Source of the DNA: a virus
Reading direction: 5' to 3' (one strand)
IMG/VR virus record: IMGVR_UViG_3300047170_000113
Location: 1-55,949 of that record
DNA: 55,949 nt
Shown piece by piece: positions 6,418 through 15,652 of this stretch. The notes below the pieces were generated by a model, which worked only from the letters and a program-made list of their open reading frames with translations, was not told where the DNA came from and did not search any database. The position numbers and the translations under genes are program-made. Numbering within the stretch: position 1 is the stretch's first letter; every line of letters begins with the position of its first letter.

Positions 6418-7695
6418 TTAAGCAGAAAGTTGGACTTGCATGTTAAAGCCGGGCGCTGAGCAAATCAGGTTGCCGTAGTACGCAATTCTGATTTCCAAAG
6501 CATCGGCGTTACCCACACGCAGGCCCTCTAGCCCTTCCATACCGTACGTTAAGATGTGTGGTACTTTCCCAAGGCTTCTGAGCTTCCAAGTTGACATTGT
6601 CAACACGAAAGCAGTCTGCGAGGGGCAGGAACGATCTGCTAGCACAGTGACGCGTCCGTAAGCGCTTTGAAAGGTAATCCCATCAAAAGCCACTTCAACT
6701 TCATCGTGTTTCACTTGAACATACTGCACCTTAGCTCCTAGGCTGTTCACAAGAGCAGCATAAGAGGCAAAGTCCATAATGCAGAGGTCGGGTTTTGCAC
6801 CTTCGCGGTTGGCAAATGCCAAGGCGTTGGTGAGACCTTCTTCAATGGTGTAGGAAGTTGCGTTATAGCGCAAGCCCCCTAAGCGGGTCGGGTCGGCACT
6901 GCGGTTCACGCCCCAGAAACTGTCTGAGGTCAGAGGAGACACAGCAGGGATCCAGGCTTGAAGACCGGCTAAGCAAACGCTCGTCCCAGTATTCACTGCA
7001 CCAGCGATGATGTCCCCTTGAACGCCTAAGCTGTTACCAGCCGTAGCCCAAGAAGCATCCGTACCGGAGGCAAGGATAGTGACAATCCCGTTAGCGCGGT
7101 CAACTGCAGTCACGGAACCAGTGGTTGCCGAGATTGCAGAGATAACGCCTGCGGAATAAGCATAATTCACCAGGGTCATGCCCACTTCGAAGTTCACGAT
7201 TTGCTGAATGTTAGCAAGCGTAATCGTGTAAGTCGGAGCAGCCGAAACCGTGCTTCCAATCGATCCACGGGTACCGCTGCCATCGCCGAACAACTCGAAA
7301 GCGATGTTGTTGGTGAGGTTGCGGAAACCGCCGTCCATTTGAAGCTTAGCAGCGTCTACGAAGGCACCGGCATTGCTCTTGGTTTGTTCCATGAGCAAGT
7401 TGGTGATCGTGACGAGCTGGTAATCCTGGATGACGTAGACGAAAAACGACGCAAGTTGCGTAGGAGTTTGATTTCCTTGAGCATTTGCGAAGTTATGGCT
7501 ACGACCTTCCGGGACGCCATATTCTAACGGCACCGGGATATATTTACCGGCAAAACCGTCTGGAGACTCGTCTTTTGGTACGAGTGCGAAGAATGGGTTT
7601 TCTTTATAAACCAAGTCCTTCATGTATTCTTTGTCGTCCTTATAGAGTTCTTTAAGGGCGGCAATTTGATTAGCTGAGGTTGCGTAAGTCGACAT
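6418..7695 (-). CDS. major capsid protein
   Basis: 425 residues starting MSTYATSANQIAALKELYKD. The N-terminal helix, the loop region, the later segments on aromatic and Gly-rich strands, and the position directly after a scaffold and portal gene are as expected for an HK97-fold capsid of scaffold-using short-tailed phages. There is no N-terminal protease domain. AGAAAGAGA precedes the ATG. The gene is followed by a strong terminator, consistent with high late expression. Identification rests on gene order and overall sequence character rather than a catalytic motif. Confidence 0.85.
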   Translation of the reverse strand: MSTYATSANQIAALKELYKDDKEYMKDLVYKENPFFALVPKDESPDGFAGKYIPVPLEYGVPEGRSHNFANAQGNQTPTQLASFFVYVIQDYQLVTITNLLMEQTKSNAGAFVDAAKLQMDGGFRNLTNNIAFELFGDGSGTRGSIGSTVSAAPTYTITLANIQQIVNFEVGMTLVNYAYSAGVISAISATTGSVTAVDRANGIVTILASGTDASWATAGNSLGVQGDIIAGAVNTGTSVCLAGLQAWIPAVSPLTSDSFWGVNRSADPTRLGGLRYNATSYTIEEGLTNALAFANREGAKPDLCIMDFASYAALVNSLGAKVQYVQVKHDEVEVAFDGITFQSAYGRVTVLADRSCPSQTAFVLTMSTWKLRSLGKVPHILTYGMEGLEGLRVGNADALEIRIAYYGNLICSAPGFNMQVQLSA

Positions 7696-7771
7696 TGCTG
7701 TCTCTTTCTAATAGTGCATTGGCAATAGAGCCAGGATTGAGCTGGTTACTCCCTTACACCGGGTTAAGTTA

Positions 7772-8821
7772 TTAAGATTTCAATTCCCCTCGGAACGCTA
7801 AAACTGCTCTTTCCTTAGCGGTAAGGCTTCGGGTAGAGCTTTGAGCATTCGTTAGAGTTTTGCTTTGTGGCTTCGGTTGTGACGCCTGAGTAGCGGCTTC
7901 TTTCGCTACCGGCTCGGACTTAGATCCAAACCTATTTCTGACCTTACTGATCTTATTGCTGTATCTGTAAAATCTCTCGGAGAGTTCATCCTCGACGAGC
8001 TTGGCTGCCTGTTCTACATCCATGACGTAGCCATCCTCTTTAAAAGTCTTTTCGATGAGATCTCGGACTTCTCTTACCTGGCCGGTTGCTCGGATAGACT
8101 CAAAGTAGGGGTCGTTTTTAACGAGGTCCCTGGCTTCGCGTTCAATCTGATTTAAGGCTTGCTGGTAGGATTGAGTGTTTTGATCTTCGAAATTCTTTTT
8201 AACACCGTTCGTTTCGTCTCGTAGGGCTCGGATTTCCGCTTTGAGAGATTCGATCTCGGTCTTGTAGGCGATATCTTGTTGAGAGGGGGCATTCAGTGCA
8301 AGCTGGGTGATTTGGTCAGAGGAGAGTCCAAGTTCAGCAAGAACGTTCAGAGGATCCTTTGTGATTCGGTCCCTAGGAATGTACTTACTTTCGTACTCGG
8401 CCCGTTGCTGTTCAGCCTGCAGTTTGATTGCTTCTTCTCGTGCAGCGATCTGGGCCTCACGTTGACGAATAGCTTGCTCTTGAGCTTGCTGTTTCGCTCG
8501 TAACGCCTTTTCTTTGCGTGCAAGAATTGCATACTGCGTAGAAAGAGGTTCTTCTGGTCTCTTGGTTACTTCTGTAGAGGCATCGTTTTCCGGAGCGGCC
8601 TCACTATTGTCGGAACTTACTTTTTGTTGGGGAGGGCGGATAGCGCTCAGCTCCTCGACAGACACCTGGGAAGGGTTTCGGACTGCTTCCCGTTGAGGGG
8701 GCGGCACTTCTCCACCTGCCTCTTTAAAAGCGTTTATAGCCCGTTGGCGGGGCGATTCCTGGGTTGGTGTGGCGTTGGTATTGGGCAGTGCTGGGCCGTT
8801 TAAGGGCGTAATGGTAGGCAT
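7772..8821 (-). CDS. capsid scaffolding protein
   Basis: 349 residues, Pro/Gln-rich at the N-terminus, then a long charged coiled coil (residues ~100-230, rich in KALRAKQQAQEQ-type heptads), then a basic C-terminus. This is the usual build of a phage scaffold and it sits between portal and capsid. The extreme C-terminus reads LTAKERAVLAFRGELKS, which resembles the shared LTxFExAVLGL motif of the small proteins and could be a distant version or chance. Scaffold C-termini normally bind the capsid protein. Confidence 0.8.
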   Translation of the reverse strand: MPTITPLNGPALPNTNATPTQESPRQRAINAFKEAGGEVPPPQREAVRNPSQVSVEELSAIRPPQQKVSSDNSEAAPENDASTEVTKRPEEPLSTQYAILARKEKALRAKQQAQEQAIRQREAQIAAREEAIKLQAEQQRAEYESKYIPRDRITKDPLNVLAELGLSSDQITQLALNAPSQQDIAYKTEIESLKAEIRALRDETNGVKKNFEDQNTQSYQQALNQIEREARDLVKNDPYFESIRATGQVREVRDLIEKTFKEDGYVMDVEQAAKLVEDELSERFYRYSNKISKVRNRFGSKSEPVAKEAATQASQPKPQSKTLTNAQSSTRSLTAKERAVLAFRGELKS

Positions 8822-8906
8822 TGTTTCTTCCTTTTGAGTTATAGCTGTAGACGCTTTTCAGGGCGTCGGTTTGGTTTGTCGCTTCTAGATAGGGTCTTAC
8901 TGAAAC

Positions 8907-10823
8907 TTATTGGCCAGCCCCTGGTGCATTGGGCAGTAGCTCAGACACCGGGGGCGGCTGAGGTACGGCTTGCGGGGGGTTTGCTCCACCGGGGGCAGCA
9001 TCTGGTGGTGGCATCGGTGGAGGGGTGGCGGCAGTGATTAAATCATTGATTTGATTAAAGAATGTAATTAACTTTTGCTTTTTTGCTTCTTCAAGTTTGG
9101 CTGCGAAGTAAAGATTGATGTACTGCACCGTGATGTCTTTGGCGAGTGCTAGGTCTAGGAACGGGTCAGGAGGCGTATACTTACCTGTGTCAATAATATC
9201 GTCTAGCATCTGGTAGATGCGCTCTTCAGAAGCGTTAGCAAGCTTTTCTACTTGATCGAGGTCTGGGAAATCGAGGAGGCGGCGACCTTCTTTAATCGTC
9301 ACCATGCCTGATTGGATCATCTCAGCGACTTTCTGATAGCGACCGGCCGGGTCTCTAGGGAGGGAGGATTGGTTAAAGCATTGGATAACGAAGGGGTCCT
9401 GAATCAAAGACATCTTAGGAAGGTCAATTTCCTTAGTGCCGTTTTTGTTCGGATAAATGGTGCTATAGGACCCTTCCCGTTCGGCAATTTCCTTAGCGAG
9501 ATCAATTACTTGATACGCAAGAGCAATAAAGAAATCATCATAGCGCCGGCTAAGAGCAGCAAAGCGGTCAGTGCTGATATCGTCATAAGAGCGGATAGCT
9601 TCGCCCGAATTAAGGCCTGCCGGTTTCTGACTCGTTGCTTGCAAAGCAGACACACCACATTGTTGGTAGCCATATTCGATAAGACGTTGGAGTTGTGCAT
9701 ACATTTCTTCTGGAACACAGGGAGCAACCTCATATGACGGTTTAGTGCCAGAATACTCGATGATAACGCCTACATCGTTGTTATTACTAGCTTTTGATAC
9801 TTTAGATCCTTTTTCGATAAACACGCGGGGGACGCCCACGAGCTTAATGGCTTTTGAGATGGTGTAGAGGAGGGAGTTGATTTCCATCTGAGTGCCCATG
9901 AGCTGCTCTGCTAGTCCCTGTGCCCAGAATCCTAAGAGGCGCTGAGAGTAGTGAAGGAAAACGAAGGGAAAAGAATCTTTAGTCCACTCTTCGTCAAAGC
10001 ACTCGCCAGCGGAGCAGGCAATGGTGTGTCTGCCGTCGCCTGCGTCTTTGCCGGAGGGGAGTCTCCAGCCTTCTACTACGATCACCATGTCAGAGACTGT
10101 TTTTGAGGCGTCAGCGGAGTTGTCAGGGGTTGCTTTCTCCGCCTTTTCGATAATATCTTTAAATTTCGGGAAGTTATCGATTAGTACGTCCCGGTCGATG
10201 AGCTTCAGTTGGTAGAGTTGGCGGGGCTCGCTGTAGATGCCTTCACTGGGGTCGGTTAGGAGTTCCGTGAGGAGGACTCTCTCTAAGCCTACTTTGTTGT
10301 CTCTACCCTCAAAGATTTTCATGCAGCCAGTACCGGTTACTAGGGCGTCTCTTAGAACGACAGCGGCCTTCTCATAGGCTTTGGCTTGGTAAAACTCACC
10401 TAGGATAAAGTTGTTGAGCTTTTTCGCTAGGTTACGTTCGCGGTAGTCGCCATTATCGGTAAGGAAGACTGGGGCGGGGCGGGACTGGCTAATCCGCGAT
10501 ACCAGGGTATCGGTGGCGGATTGGATCACGTTCATGGTGGGGCGATCGATGGGCAGCGTATTGGTTTGCTGGTCCAGTTTGGACATGTTGGCGCCAATGA
10601 ACGTGTAGAGGCTCATATTCCCGTAGAGGCGGGCGTAGGTGGCAGTTTGGCGAAACCTATATTGTTGGTTCTCTTTTAAGAATGCAGCAGTGTCAATAAG
10701 ACCAGCGGCGCGCTTGGAAGCGTCTTTCTCAATCCACCACTTGGACACCTGCGAAGCTTGCTTCTTCGAGGTGGTTCGCATGGTGATAGTGGCGTCGCCT
10801 TTTGGCTTATTAATTACTTTCAT
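8907..10823 (-). CDS. portal protein
   Basis: 638 residues. The pattern of an N-terminal helical part, the RPTMNVIQSATDTLVSRISQ segment, the DP-rich strand region and the long helical end is that of the podovirus head-tail connector (portal). The last ~40 residues are Pro/Gly-rich. It forms the dodecameric ring at the packaging vertex. The gene directly precedes the scaffold gene and overlaps the small gene upstream by one base. Confidence 0.9.
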   Translation of the reverse strand: MKVINKPKGDATITMRTTSKKQASQVSKWWIEKDASKRAAGLIDTAAFLKENQQYRFRQTATYARLYGNMSLYTFIGANMSKLDQQTNTLPIDRPTMNVIQSATDTLVSRISQSRPAPVFLTDNGDYRERNLAKKLNNFILGEFYQAKAYEKAAVVLRDALVTGTGCMKIFEGRDNKVGLERVLLTELLTDPSEGIYSEPRQLYQLKLIDRDVLIDNFPKFKDIIEKAEKATPDNSADASKTVSDMVIVVEGWRLPSGKDAGDGRHTIACSAGECFDEEWTKDSFPFVFLHYSQRLLGFWAQGLAEQLMGTQMEINSLLYTISKAIKLVGVPRVFIEKGSKVSKASNNNDVGVIIEYSGTKPSYEVAPCVPEEMYAQLQRLIEYGYQQCGVSALQATSQKPAGLNSGEAIRSYDDISTDRFAALSRRYDDFFIALAYQVIDLAKEIAEREGSYSTIYPNKNGTKEIDLPKMSLIQDPFVIQCFNQSSLPRDPAGRYQKVAEMIQSGMVTIKEGRRLLDFPDLDQVEKLANASEERIYQMLDDIIDTGKYTPPDPFLDLALAKDITVQYINLYFAAKLEEAKKQKLITFFNQINDLITAATPPPMPPPDAAPGGANPPQAVPQPPPVSELLPNAPGAGQ

Positions 10824-11059
10824 TAGGGACTACTCGAGGGGGTATCTGTTACTGACCAGAAGAGGAGGGTTTCGTCGTCAGGGCGGTCAGTTTCAACATC
10901 CCCTTGGGATTCATTGGCTAACTGTTTGATATTACTAGATTTTGGTTGTGGCTCGTCACCGAGTTCGAACTCGAAATCACCAGACTTAAATTTAGTAATA
11001 CCAGCTTTTCTGCAAGCCTTAGCAAGCTTCATAAGCTCGCTTGGTTTTGGTAGTGTCAT
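10823..11059 (-). CDS. small protein upstream of portal, 78 aa
   Basis: 78 residues starting MTLPKPSELMKLAKACRKAG. The first half is a basic helix followed by a strand (KFKSGDFEFELG), and the tail is acidic and disordered. The ATG at 11059 has GAGGTGG just upstream and is preferred over the in-frame GTG at 11065. Its stop overlaps the portal ATG. It may be a minor head protein; no family recognised. Confidence 0.65.
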   Translation of the reverse strand: MTLPKPSELMKLAKACRKAGITKFKSGDFEFELGDEPQPKSSNIKQLANESQGDVETDRPDDETLLFWSVTDTPSSSP

Positions 11060-11066
11060 AACCACC

Positions 11067-12035
11067 TCACTCAGAGCGTTTTGCTCTCATTTTCTTACGA
11101 ATAGCGCTTAAAAGGCTTTCGTTATGCTCGTCTTCGTCAGACAGCTCGTCGCCTTTTTGGTTGGAATTTTCCGGCTGAGGGCTGATTTGACTATCGTCGT
11201 AGCGCATTTCGTTAGCGACTTTACCGTCGATGGGGACGTATTGGTTTGGCTCTTCTTCAGAGAGGGCGTCAAGGTCCACCATGCCGGACTGGTCCGGGTT
11301 CATCTGCTCTCGGCGCCGTTTCATGATGACGTCAGAGATAGTTTGATCCCCGTCTTCATCAACTTCGCCGCCTTCGGCGAATTGGGGGCGCATGTTGCCG
11401 TCCATGTATTCACTCGAAGGAGGTCCCATCTGATCGTCGTCTTCTTCAAGGCCGGCAGGTTCGTCTAAGTTATCGTTTTCAGACATCTTTCCGTGTCGAC
11501 CCGTGTCTCCCATGAGGCTAGAGGCTTCGGCGGACTCTTCGTCAGCACTACCAGCCCAGCCCCCTTCAGCCATCATTTTGCGTTTACGAACGATTGAGTC
11601 AGAGACAGACATGCTCATATCAGGGTCAGAACCGTGACGGTTTGGGTCTACTTCATTGAGACGGGATTTGGGTTGTTCACCGTAGGGGCCAGGGGATTCC
11701 GAACTTTGGAGGTCTCTTTCATCCATGACATCGTCTTGATCCTCGCCTAAAGAGAGGGGGGGCATGCTCGGTTTAGCGGGTGAGGGGTCCTGGGCGTCTC
11801 TTACCGTGGGGCTGTCGTCCCATTGTGAGGATTTAAGCGGCTTATTGCCTCTGTTCATCTTTACGCTGTCTTCGTCGTGGTAGAGGTTCTCAGGCATAGG
11901 GCGCTTTTGGTCGTTAGCGCTCACTTCGCCGCCTTCGGCCATTTTCTTTGGCTTTTTCTTACCCATTCGCTTCATGTTTAAAGCGATGGCAAGTGATTGT
12001 TTTTGGGGGGCCATGGGGTTTTTAGAGTTTGCCAT
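11067..12035 (-). CDS. acidic disordered virion-associated protein with AEGGEV repeats
   Basis: 322 residues, very acidic and mostly disordered. It contains repeated motifs: MAEGGEV near residue 32, MMAEGGW near 154 and FAEGGEV near 217, plus two related segments SDSIVRKRK and SDVIMKRRR. Similar AxGGxV motifs occur in the ejection-type proteins at 45696 and 47816, which links this protein to the virion. Position directly upstream of the portal suggests a head or connector role. The function of the motif is not known to me. Confidence 0.7.
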   Translation of the reverse strand: MANSKNPMAPQKQSLAIALNMKRMGKKKPKKMAEGGEVSANDQKRPMPENLYHDEDSVKMNRGNKPLKSSQWDDSPTVRDAQDPSPAKPSMPPLSLGEDQDDVMDERDLQSSESPGPYGEQPKSRLNEVDPNRHGSDPDMSMSVSDSIVRKRKMMAEGGWAGSADEESAEASSLMGDTGRHGKMSENDNLDEPAGLEEDDDQMGPPSSEYMDGNMRPQFAEGGEVDEDGDQTISDVIMKRRREQMNPDQSGMVDLDALSEEEPNQYVPIDGKVANEMRYDDSQISPQPENSNQKGDELSDEDEHNESLLSAIRKKMRAKRSE

Positions 12036-12293
12036 TTATTCGTTTTCATCCTGTTCGGAGTTAAGGTGTGGACCTTCGACATGGGGCTCACTGTCCATGA
12101 TGTCGAAAGCAGCGCGAAGTGCGGAAGCTAGAAGTTTTTTATCTTTATTATGGAAAGCGGTGAGGAGGTCGTCAGCGCAGCTTAAAAGCCCTGACTCATC
12201 TCCTTGATTTTTATCAGAATTTTCGTCAGGTTTCCTGACGTCGATTGAAATACCACCGGAGCCTTTTTCTTTAGTGAGCCAAGGAAGCGACAT
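12036..12293 (-). CDS. small structural-operon protein, 85 aa
   Basis: 85 residues starting MSLPWLTKEKGSGGISID. A central helix (DDLLTAFHNKDKKLLASALRAAFDIM) resembles small head-operon proteins found upstream of portal genes in podophages. The ends are charged and flexible. It is the first gene of the head operon; the 113-base region upstream is shared with the divergent lipoprotein gene. Confidence 0.65.
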   Translation of the reverse strand: MSLPWLTKEKGSGGISIDVRKPDENSDKNQGDESGLLSCADDLLTAFHNKDKKLLASALRAAFDIMDSEPHVEGPHLNSEQDENE

Positions 12294-12406
12294 TTTATAC
12301 CCTCTAATTGTCTGTTTTTACTGTTTTCGTTCATTTTTTAGTACTTTTTTGACACATATTGCATTTATTTAGTGCTTATGCGATGATTTGACTAGGAGTA
12401 AGGCAT
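12294..12406. other. divergent intergenic region
   Basis: AT-rich gap between the head operon (minus) and the lipoprotein gene (plus). A TTGACA is present at 12349-12354, but no -10 lies at normal spacing. No convincing hairpin or promoter was found for either side. Confidence 0.5.
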
Positions 12407-12859
12407 ATGATTAAAACTTTAACGATCTTAGTAGCGGTTATTGTAAGCGGTTGTGGTAAGGGTACTAACACCATCGACCCAGCGTTGCTCCCTATGTACA
12501 ACAACTTTGTATCCGATGCGGCAGCCGCTGGGGTAGATGTGAGCAACAATCAAGGAATTACGGTTCAGTTTGCTCAGCTCGAAGAGCAGAACTCCTTGGG
12601 AGAGTTGATAGGGGAGTGCTCTGACTTGGGCTATGGGGGCGGCACTGTCAGTATTGACACTAACTTTTGGACACACTCTACTCCTATTGCTCAAAAGCTA
12701 CTAATGTACCACGAGCTGGGGCACTGCCTCCTTGACGAGGGGCACAGCACAGATCCGAACGCGATTATGTATCCAATTATTAACAATTCTGAAAATTACG
12801 CCATAACTGGCTTACAAGAACAGCTTGACCAGCTATTTGCTAACCAGGGGAATAATTAA
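12407..12859 (+). CDS. metzincin-like zinc protease lipoprotein
   Basis: 150 residues. The N-terminus MIKTLTILVAVIVSGC is a lipoprotein signal with the acylated Cys at 16. The zinc motif HELGH at 102-106 is followed by H113, and IMYP at 120-123 supplies a Met-turn, as in metzincins. The usual HExxHxxGxxH spacing is longer by one residue here (HExxHxxxxxxH). The protein should be anchored in the envelope and act on periplasmic or surface proteins. AGGAGT precedes the ATG. It is a single gene, transcribed away from the head operon. Substrate unknown. Confidence 0.8.
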   Translation: MIKTLTILVAVIVSGCGKGTNTIDPALLPMYNNFVSDAAAAGVDVSNNQGITVQFAQLEEQNSLGELIGECSDLGYGGGTVSIDTNFWTHSTPIAQKLLMYHELGHCLLDEGHSTDPNAIMYPIINNSENYAITGLQEQLDQLFANQGNN

Positions 12860-12898
12860 TAGGCACTTTGGTGCGCTTAAAACGCATTAAAACGACTA

Positions 12899-12927
12899 TT
12901 GACAAGGCACGGCAAGTGCAATATAAG
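12899..12927 (+). promoter_or_regulatory. sigma70-type promoter
   Basis: TTGACA, 17-base spacer, TATAAG, close to consensus. The predicted leader of about 36 bases contains the AAGGAG site for the gene at 12970. Confidence 0.75.
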
Positions 12928-12969
12928 TCTCCATACGAAGCAATAATGCTTTAAACAAGGAGATGGAAA

Positions 12970-13500
12970 ATGGATACTTTAAGTATGGTTCGAGGGTTAC
13001 AAGAAGAGGCCACTAAAGATAGCGCCTTTCGGGATGTCTGCCACGTGTTCGCCCAGCGCGAACGGGCTCGGTCCCAAGTGACGATTGCCTCGTTATCCCA
13101 GACTATGGTGGAAGAAGGATTTAAATACAACCGAGATGATTATGGTCGTGTCCTTCGAAAGCTTGGGGGGCTTGGCGTGGGTTCGTTAGAGAAGAATAAG
13201 AAAGGGCGTGTCATCGCGCTCAAGGATATTAAAGTCACTTTGCAGAGTATTGGCGCAGCTGCCCTAAAACAAAAAGAAAAACTGGAGAATTTTAAAATGC
13301 GTAATAATTACAGAACCTTAACCGCTGTCGCTGAAATGATTAAACCGAAAGAGAATCCGCTTGCTGGTCCAGGTGGTTTTCCTGTGTCGATTACAGTTGT
13401 AATTAATGGAAAGCCTGTTAACTTCCGAGTCCCTAAAGAACTTAACGAAACCGAAATTGCGGACCTTGTTGTCCGCTTCAGAGACAAAGGAGAAAACTAA
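12970..13500 (+). CDS. hypothetical protein, 176 aa
   Basis: Starts MDTLSMVRGLQEEATKDSAF. The first ~85 residues look like a winged-helix-type domain (helix, strand of TIASLSQTMVEEG, then a basic KNKKGRVIAL wing). The C-terminal ~60 residues form a separate strand-rich segment (SITVVINGKPVNFRVPKEL). This suggests a nucleic-acid-binding or regulatory protein, but it is an inference from layout. It has its own strong promoter and an AAGGAG ribosome site. Confidence 0.65.
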   Translation: MDTLSMVRGLQEEATKDSAFRDVCHVFAQRERARSQVTIASLSQTMVEEGFKYNRDDYGRVLRKLGGLGVGSLEKNKKGRVIALKDIKVTLQSIGAAALKQKEKLENFKMRNNYRTLTAVAEMIKPKENPLAGPGGFPVSITVVINGKPVNFRVPKELNETEIADLVVRFRDKGEN

Positions 13501-13502
13501 GC

Positions 13503-13865
13503 ATGAAACTAGCCTACGTTATAGATAAATCAATTGGACTTGCCCAGACGGTACACTCTACTTTACTTGATCTAGGGTATAAGTCAATGCTACTCGAAAA
13601 CGAGGCAGCCGTGATTAGGGCGTTTTTAAAGAGAGAGCCGGACGTTGCAATCTTAAACTTTGGTATAGAAGGCGACGCGCTCTATAACACCGCGGTTCAG
13701 ATGCTCGGAGATTTTCCGAGCACTCGGGTAGTGGTGATGACTAGTCTGGGCACGGACGCCCCGAATCCTAGGCCAGGTAACACTAACTTTCATGTTTTAA
13801 AATTATTGTTTACTCTGGAAAACTTTGAAAAAGCAGTAGGTTACGTTAGATACAGTCTTAATTGA
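13503..13865 (+). CDS. pseudo-receiver (CheY-like) domain protein
   Basis: 120 residues that follow the alpha/beta order of response-regulator receivers: strand LAYVID (first acidic residue D8), strand DVAILN with N52 at the phospho-acceptor position, strand VVVMTSLG (T80), and a late strand with K100. The Asp to Asn change at the phosphorylation site and the single acidic residue in the first loop suggest it cannot be phosphorylated. There is no output domain. It could mimic or titrate a host receiver partner. Two bases separate it from the upstream gene. Confidence 0.6.
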   Translation: MKLAYVIDKSIGLAQTVHSTLLDLGYKSMLLENEAAVIRAFLKREPDVAILNFGIEGDALYNTAVQMLGDFPSTRVVVMTSLGTDAPNPRPGNTNFHVLKLLFTLENFEKAVGYVRYSLN

Positions 13866-13889
13866 CTAAATTAGTAGCTATGGTAATCT
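13862..13889 (+). promoter_or_regulatory. putative sigma70-type promoter
   Basis: TTGACT, 16-base spacer, TAATCT, placed over the stop of the pseudo-receiver gene. The predicted start is about 12 bases before the ATG at 13908, which has a GAGGTG ribosome site. Confidence 0.55.
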
Positions 13890-13907
13890 TAATGAAAGAG
13901 GTGACAT

Positions 13908-14213
13908 ATGAAAGATGCAGTACGAACGATGGCAATAGTTGACCGAATCGCAGCGGTAAAGGACTTGCTCGAGGGGGTAAAACCTCTCTACGACGAGCTA
14001 GATATCCTGACTTTAGAGTTAAAAGATTTAGTGAACGTGGGGGAGACGCTAAGCACCGAGGACAAACGGTTTGTCACCTTGATAGACAATTATTCCGAGA
14101 AGAATACTGTCTTTCGAGTCGCTGCAGTGCGTAGATACGAGGTGGAGCTGTGTACGGTAGAGGAAATGGTTAAAAAGCAAAACAAAGCCGCTAAGGCAAG
14201 TAAAAAGGTTTAA
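13908..14213 (+). CDS. helical hypothetical protein, 101 aa
   Basis: Starts MKDAVRTMAIVDRIAAVKDLL, almost all helix with a long amphipathic N-terminal half and a basic C-terminus. Its end overlaps the convergent terminase gene by four bases. It has a ribosome site (GAGGTG) and probably its own promoter. No family recognised. Confidence 0.65.
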   Translation: MKDAVRTMAIVDRIAAVKDLLEGVKPLYDELDILTLELKDLVNVGETLSTEDKRFVTLIDNYSEKNTVFRVAAVRRYEVELCTVEEMVKKQNKAAKASKKV

Positions 14214-15652
14214 TCATAGCCCTCTTCAGTCCACCTTCGGAAGGCTTCCTCGTTTTGGAGGCCTTCCATTTCTTTTTCGAACATCTCTACTTCAACCTGT
14301 TTTGCCCATTCGGGGGTGCCCGGGGTGAGCCTAGCTGCCGTTGCCTGGTAGGTGAACGCAGGGGATTCCTTGGCAGCATAGAGGACCGCGTCAATGATAT
14401 CCGAGTGGTATTTGTCAGAAACGATAATTTTGTCTGGTCTAGTCTTATCTCGATCAATCTCTACCAGCATGGAGTCTTGGGCAAACCGGGAGTCGGATTT
14501 AGCTTTAAATTTTCCGGTTCGAAGCATATCGTTAAGAAATTCAATGCTCTCCATTTTTCGGACTTTGTCCGCCCCTTGTACAGGCAAATGATGCCGGCGG
14601 CGCATCTCTTCAGCGAGCTTCTTACCGAGGCCCCCCTCGTCGATTACCATTTTAGAGATATCGTACCGCGTTTGTAGTTCTTTTACCTGGTCTACTAGCT
14701 CTGTAAGGCCTTGTTTAGTTGCAACTTTTTCTTCAATAAGGTAGGTGTTAGGGTCATTCTCTGACCAAGCGATTAAAGCTAGGGCGTCCGCGTCCTTAAA
14801 CCCTACGTCGATGCCAAGGATGTAGTTGTACTTGATTTTGTCCTTGAGAGCTGTGAAATGGTTAACTTCGGCATTATAGCGGATGAGGAGAGAGTTTGTG
14901 TCTAAAACCCATTTACCAAACCACTCGCGTTGGATAGAGGGGTCTGTAGCGCTAACTCCTCGACGCCTAAGTTCTCTATCTAGCAGCTCTTGGTGGGTTT
15001 TTTTAGACTTAATGGGGATAAAAGGATTATCAAAAAAGGTCCATGAGTGCTTGGACCAGTGGGCAGACTTTTCGGCGCAATCGTGAAAATACCCAGCGGG
15101 TATAGGGCCGGGGGTGCCGATGAGCACTAGGGTGCCGGCGTAGTCCATTAGGGCCGGGGAAAGGATATCGTCAATTAGCTCTTGGATATAGGCTCGAAAA
15201 GATTGACACTCGTCAATATAGCAGATTTTAAGGGCAAGACCTCGAAACTTTTCAATTTCGGAGGAGTCCTTAGCACCGGAGCAGTAGATCATGGCACCAT
15301 TGGGAAATGTCATGGACAGCTCTGTAGCATCTTCTGCGCCCCCAAGCCCGTATTCCTTATTAATCCTTTGCATCTCCTTCCACACCAGCTTTTTGGCGTT
15401 ATTCCGAGAAAGCGTGATGTAGAGGGAGGTGGTGTTAGGACTATTTATCGCCGTATCGATTAAATGGGCAGCGCAAGCTACTGATTTTCCGCTTCGTCTG
15501 CTGCACACAGCCACTTTGAATGGACGAGGGTCTTCGACAAACTTGAGCTGTTTATCAAATAGAAAAGTCTGTAGCTTAAACGGCGGCGGGGGCGCCTGCT
15601 TAACATAGGCGCCAGAGGCGTCTTTAACGCCCTGGCCTATGATTTTTCTCAC
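14210..15652 (-). CDS. terminase large subunit
   Basis: 480 residues. ATPase: Walker A CSRRSGKS (residues 50-57), Walker B CYIDECQ (near 145), coupling motif GTPGP. Nuclease: acidic residues in GIDVGFKDAD, VIDEGGLG and a late SDIIDAVLYA. This is the packaging motor that cuts and translocates phage DNA at the portal. The start overlaps the end of the gene at 15649. The length is typical. Confidence 0.95.
   Translation of the reverse strand: MRKIIGQGVKDASGAYVKQAPPPPFKLQTFLFDKQLKFVEDPRPFKVAVCSRRSGKSVACAAHLIDTAINSPNTTSLYITLSRNNAKKLVWKEMQRINKEYGLGGAEDATELSMTFPNGAMIYCSGAKDSSEIEKFRGLALKICYIDECQSFRAYIQELIDDILSPALMDYAGTLVLIGTPGPIPAGYFHDCAEKSAHWSKHSWTFFDNPFIPIKSKKTHQELLDRELRRRGVSATDPSIQREWFGKWVLDTNSLLIRYNAEVNHFTALKDKIKYNYILGIDVGFKDADALALIAWSENDPNTYLIEEKVATKQGLTELVDQVKELQTRYDISKMVIDEGGLGKKLAEEMRRRHHLPVQGADKVRKMESIEFLNDMLRTGKFKAKSDSRFAQDSMLVEIDRDKTRPDKIIVSDKYHSDIIDAVLYAAKESPAFTYQATAARLTPGTPEWAKQVEVEMFEKEMEGLQNEEAFRRWTEEGYD

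Noticed and set aside
12349-12380. Promoter for the metzincin-like lipoprotein
   Set aside because: A TTGACA is present at 12349-12354 but every -10-like hexamer is 10, 13 or 20 or more bases away; not acceptable spacing.
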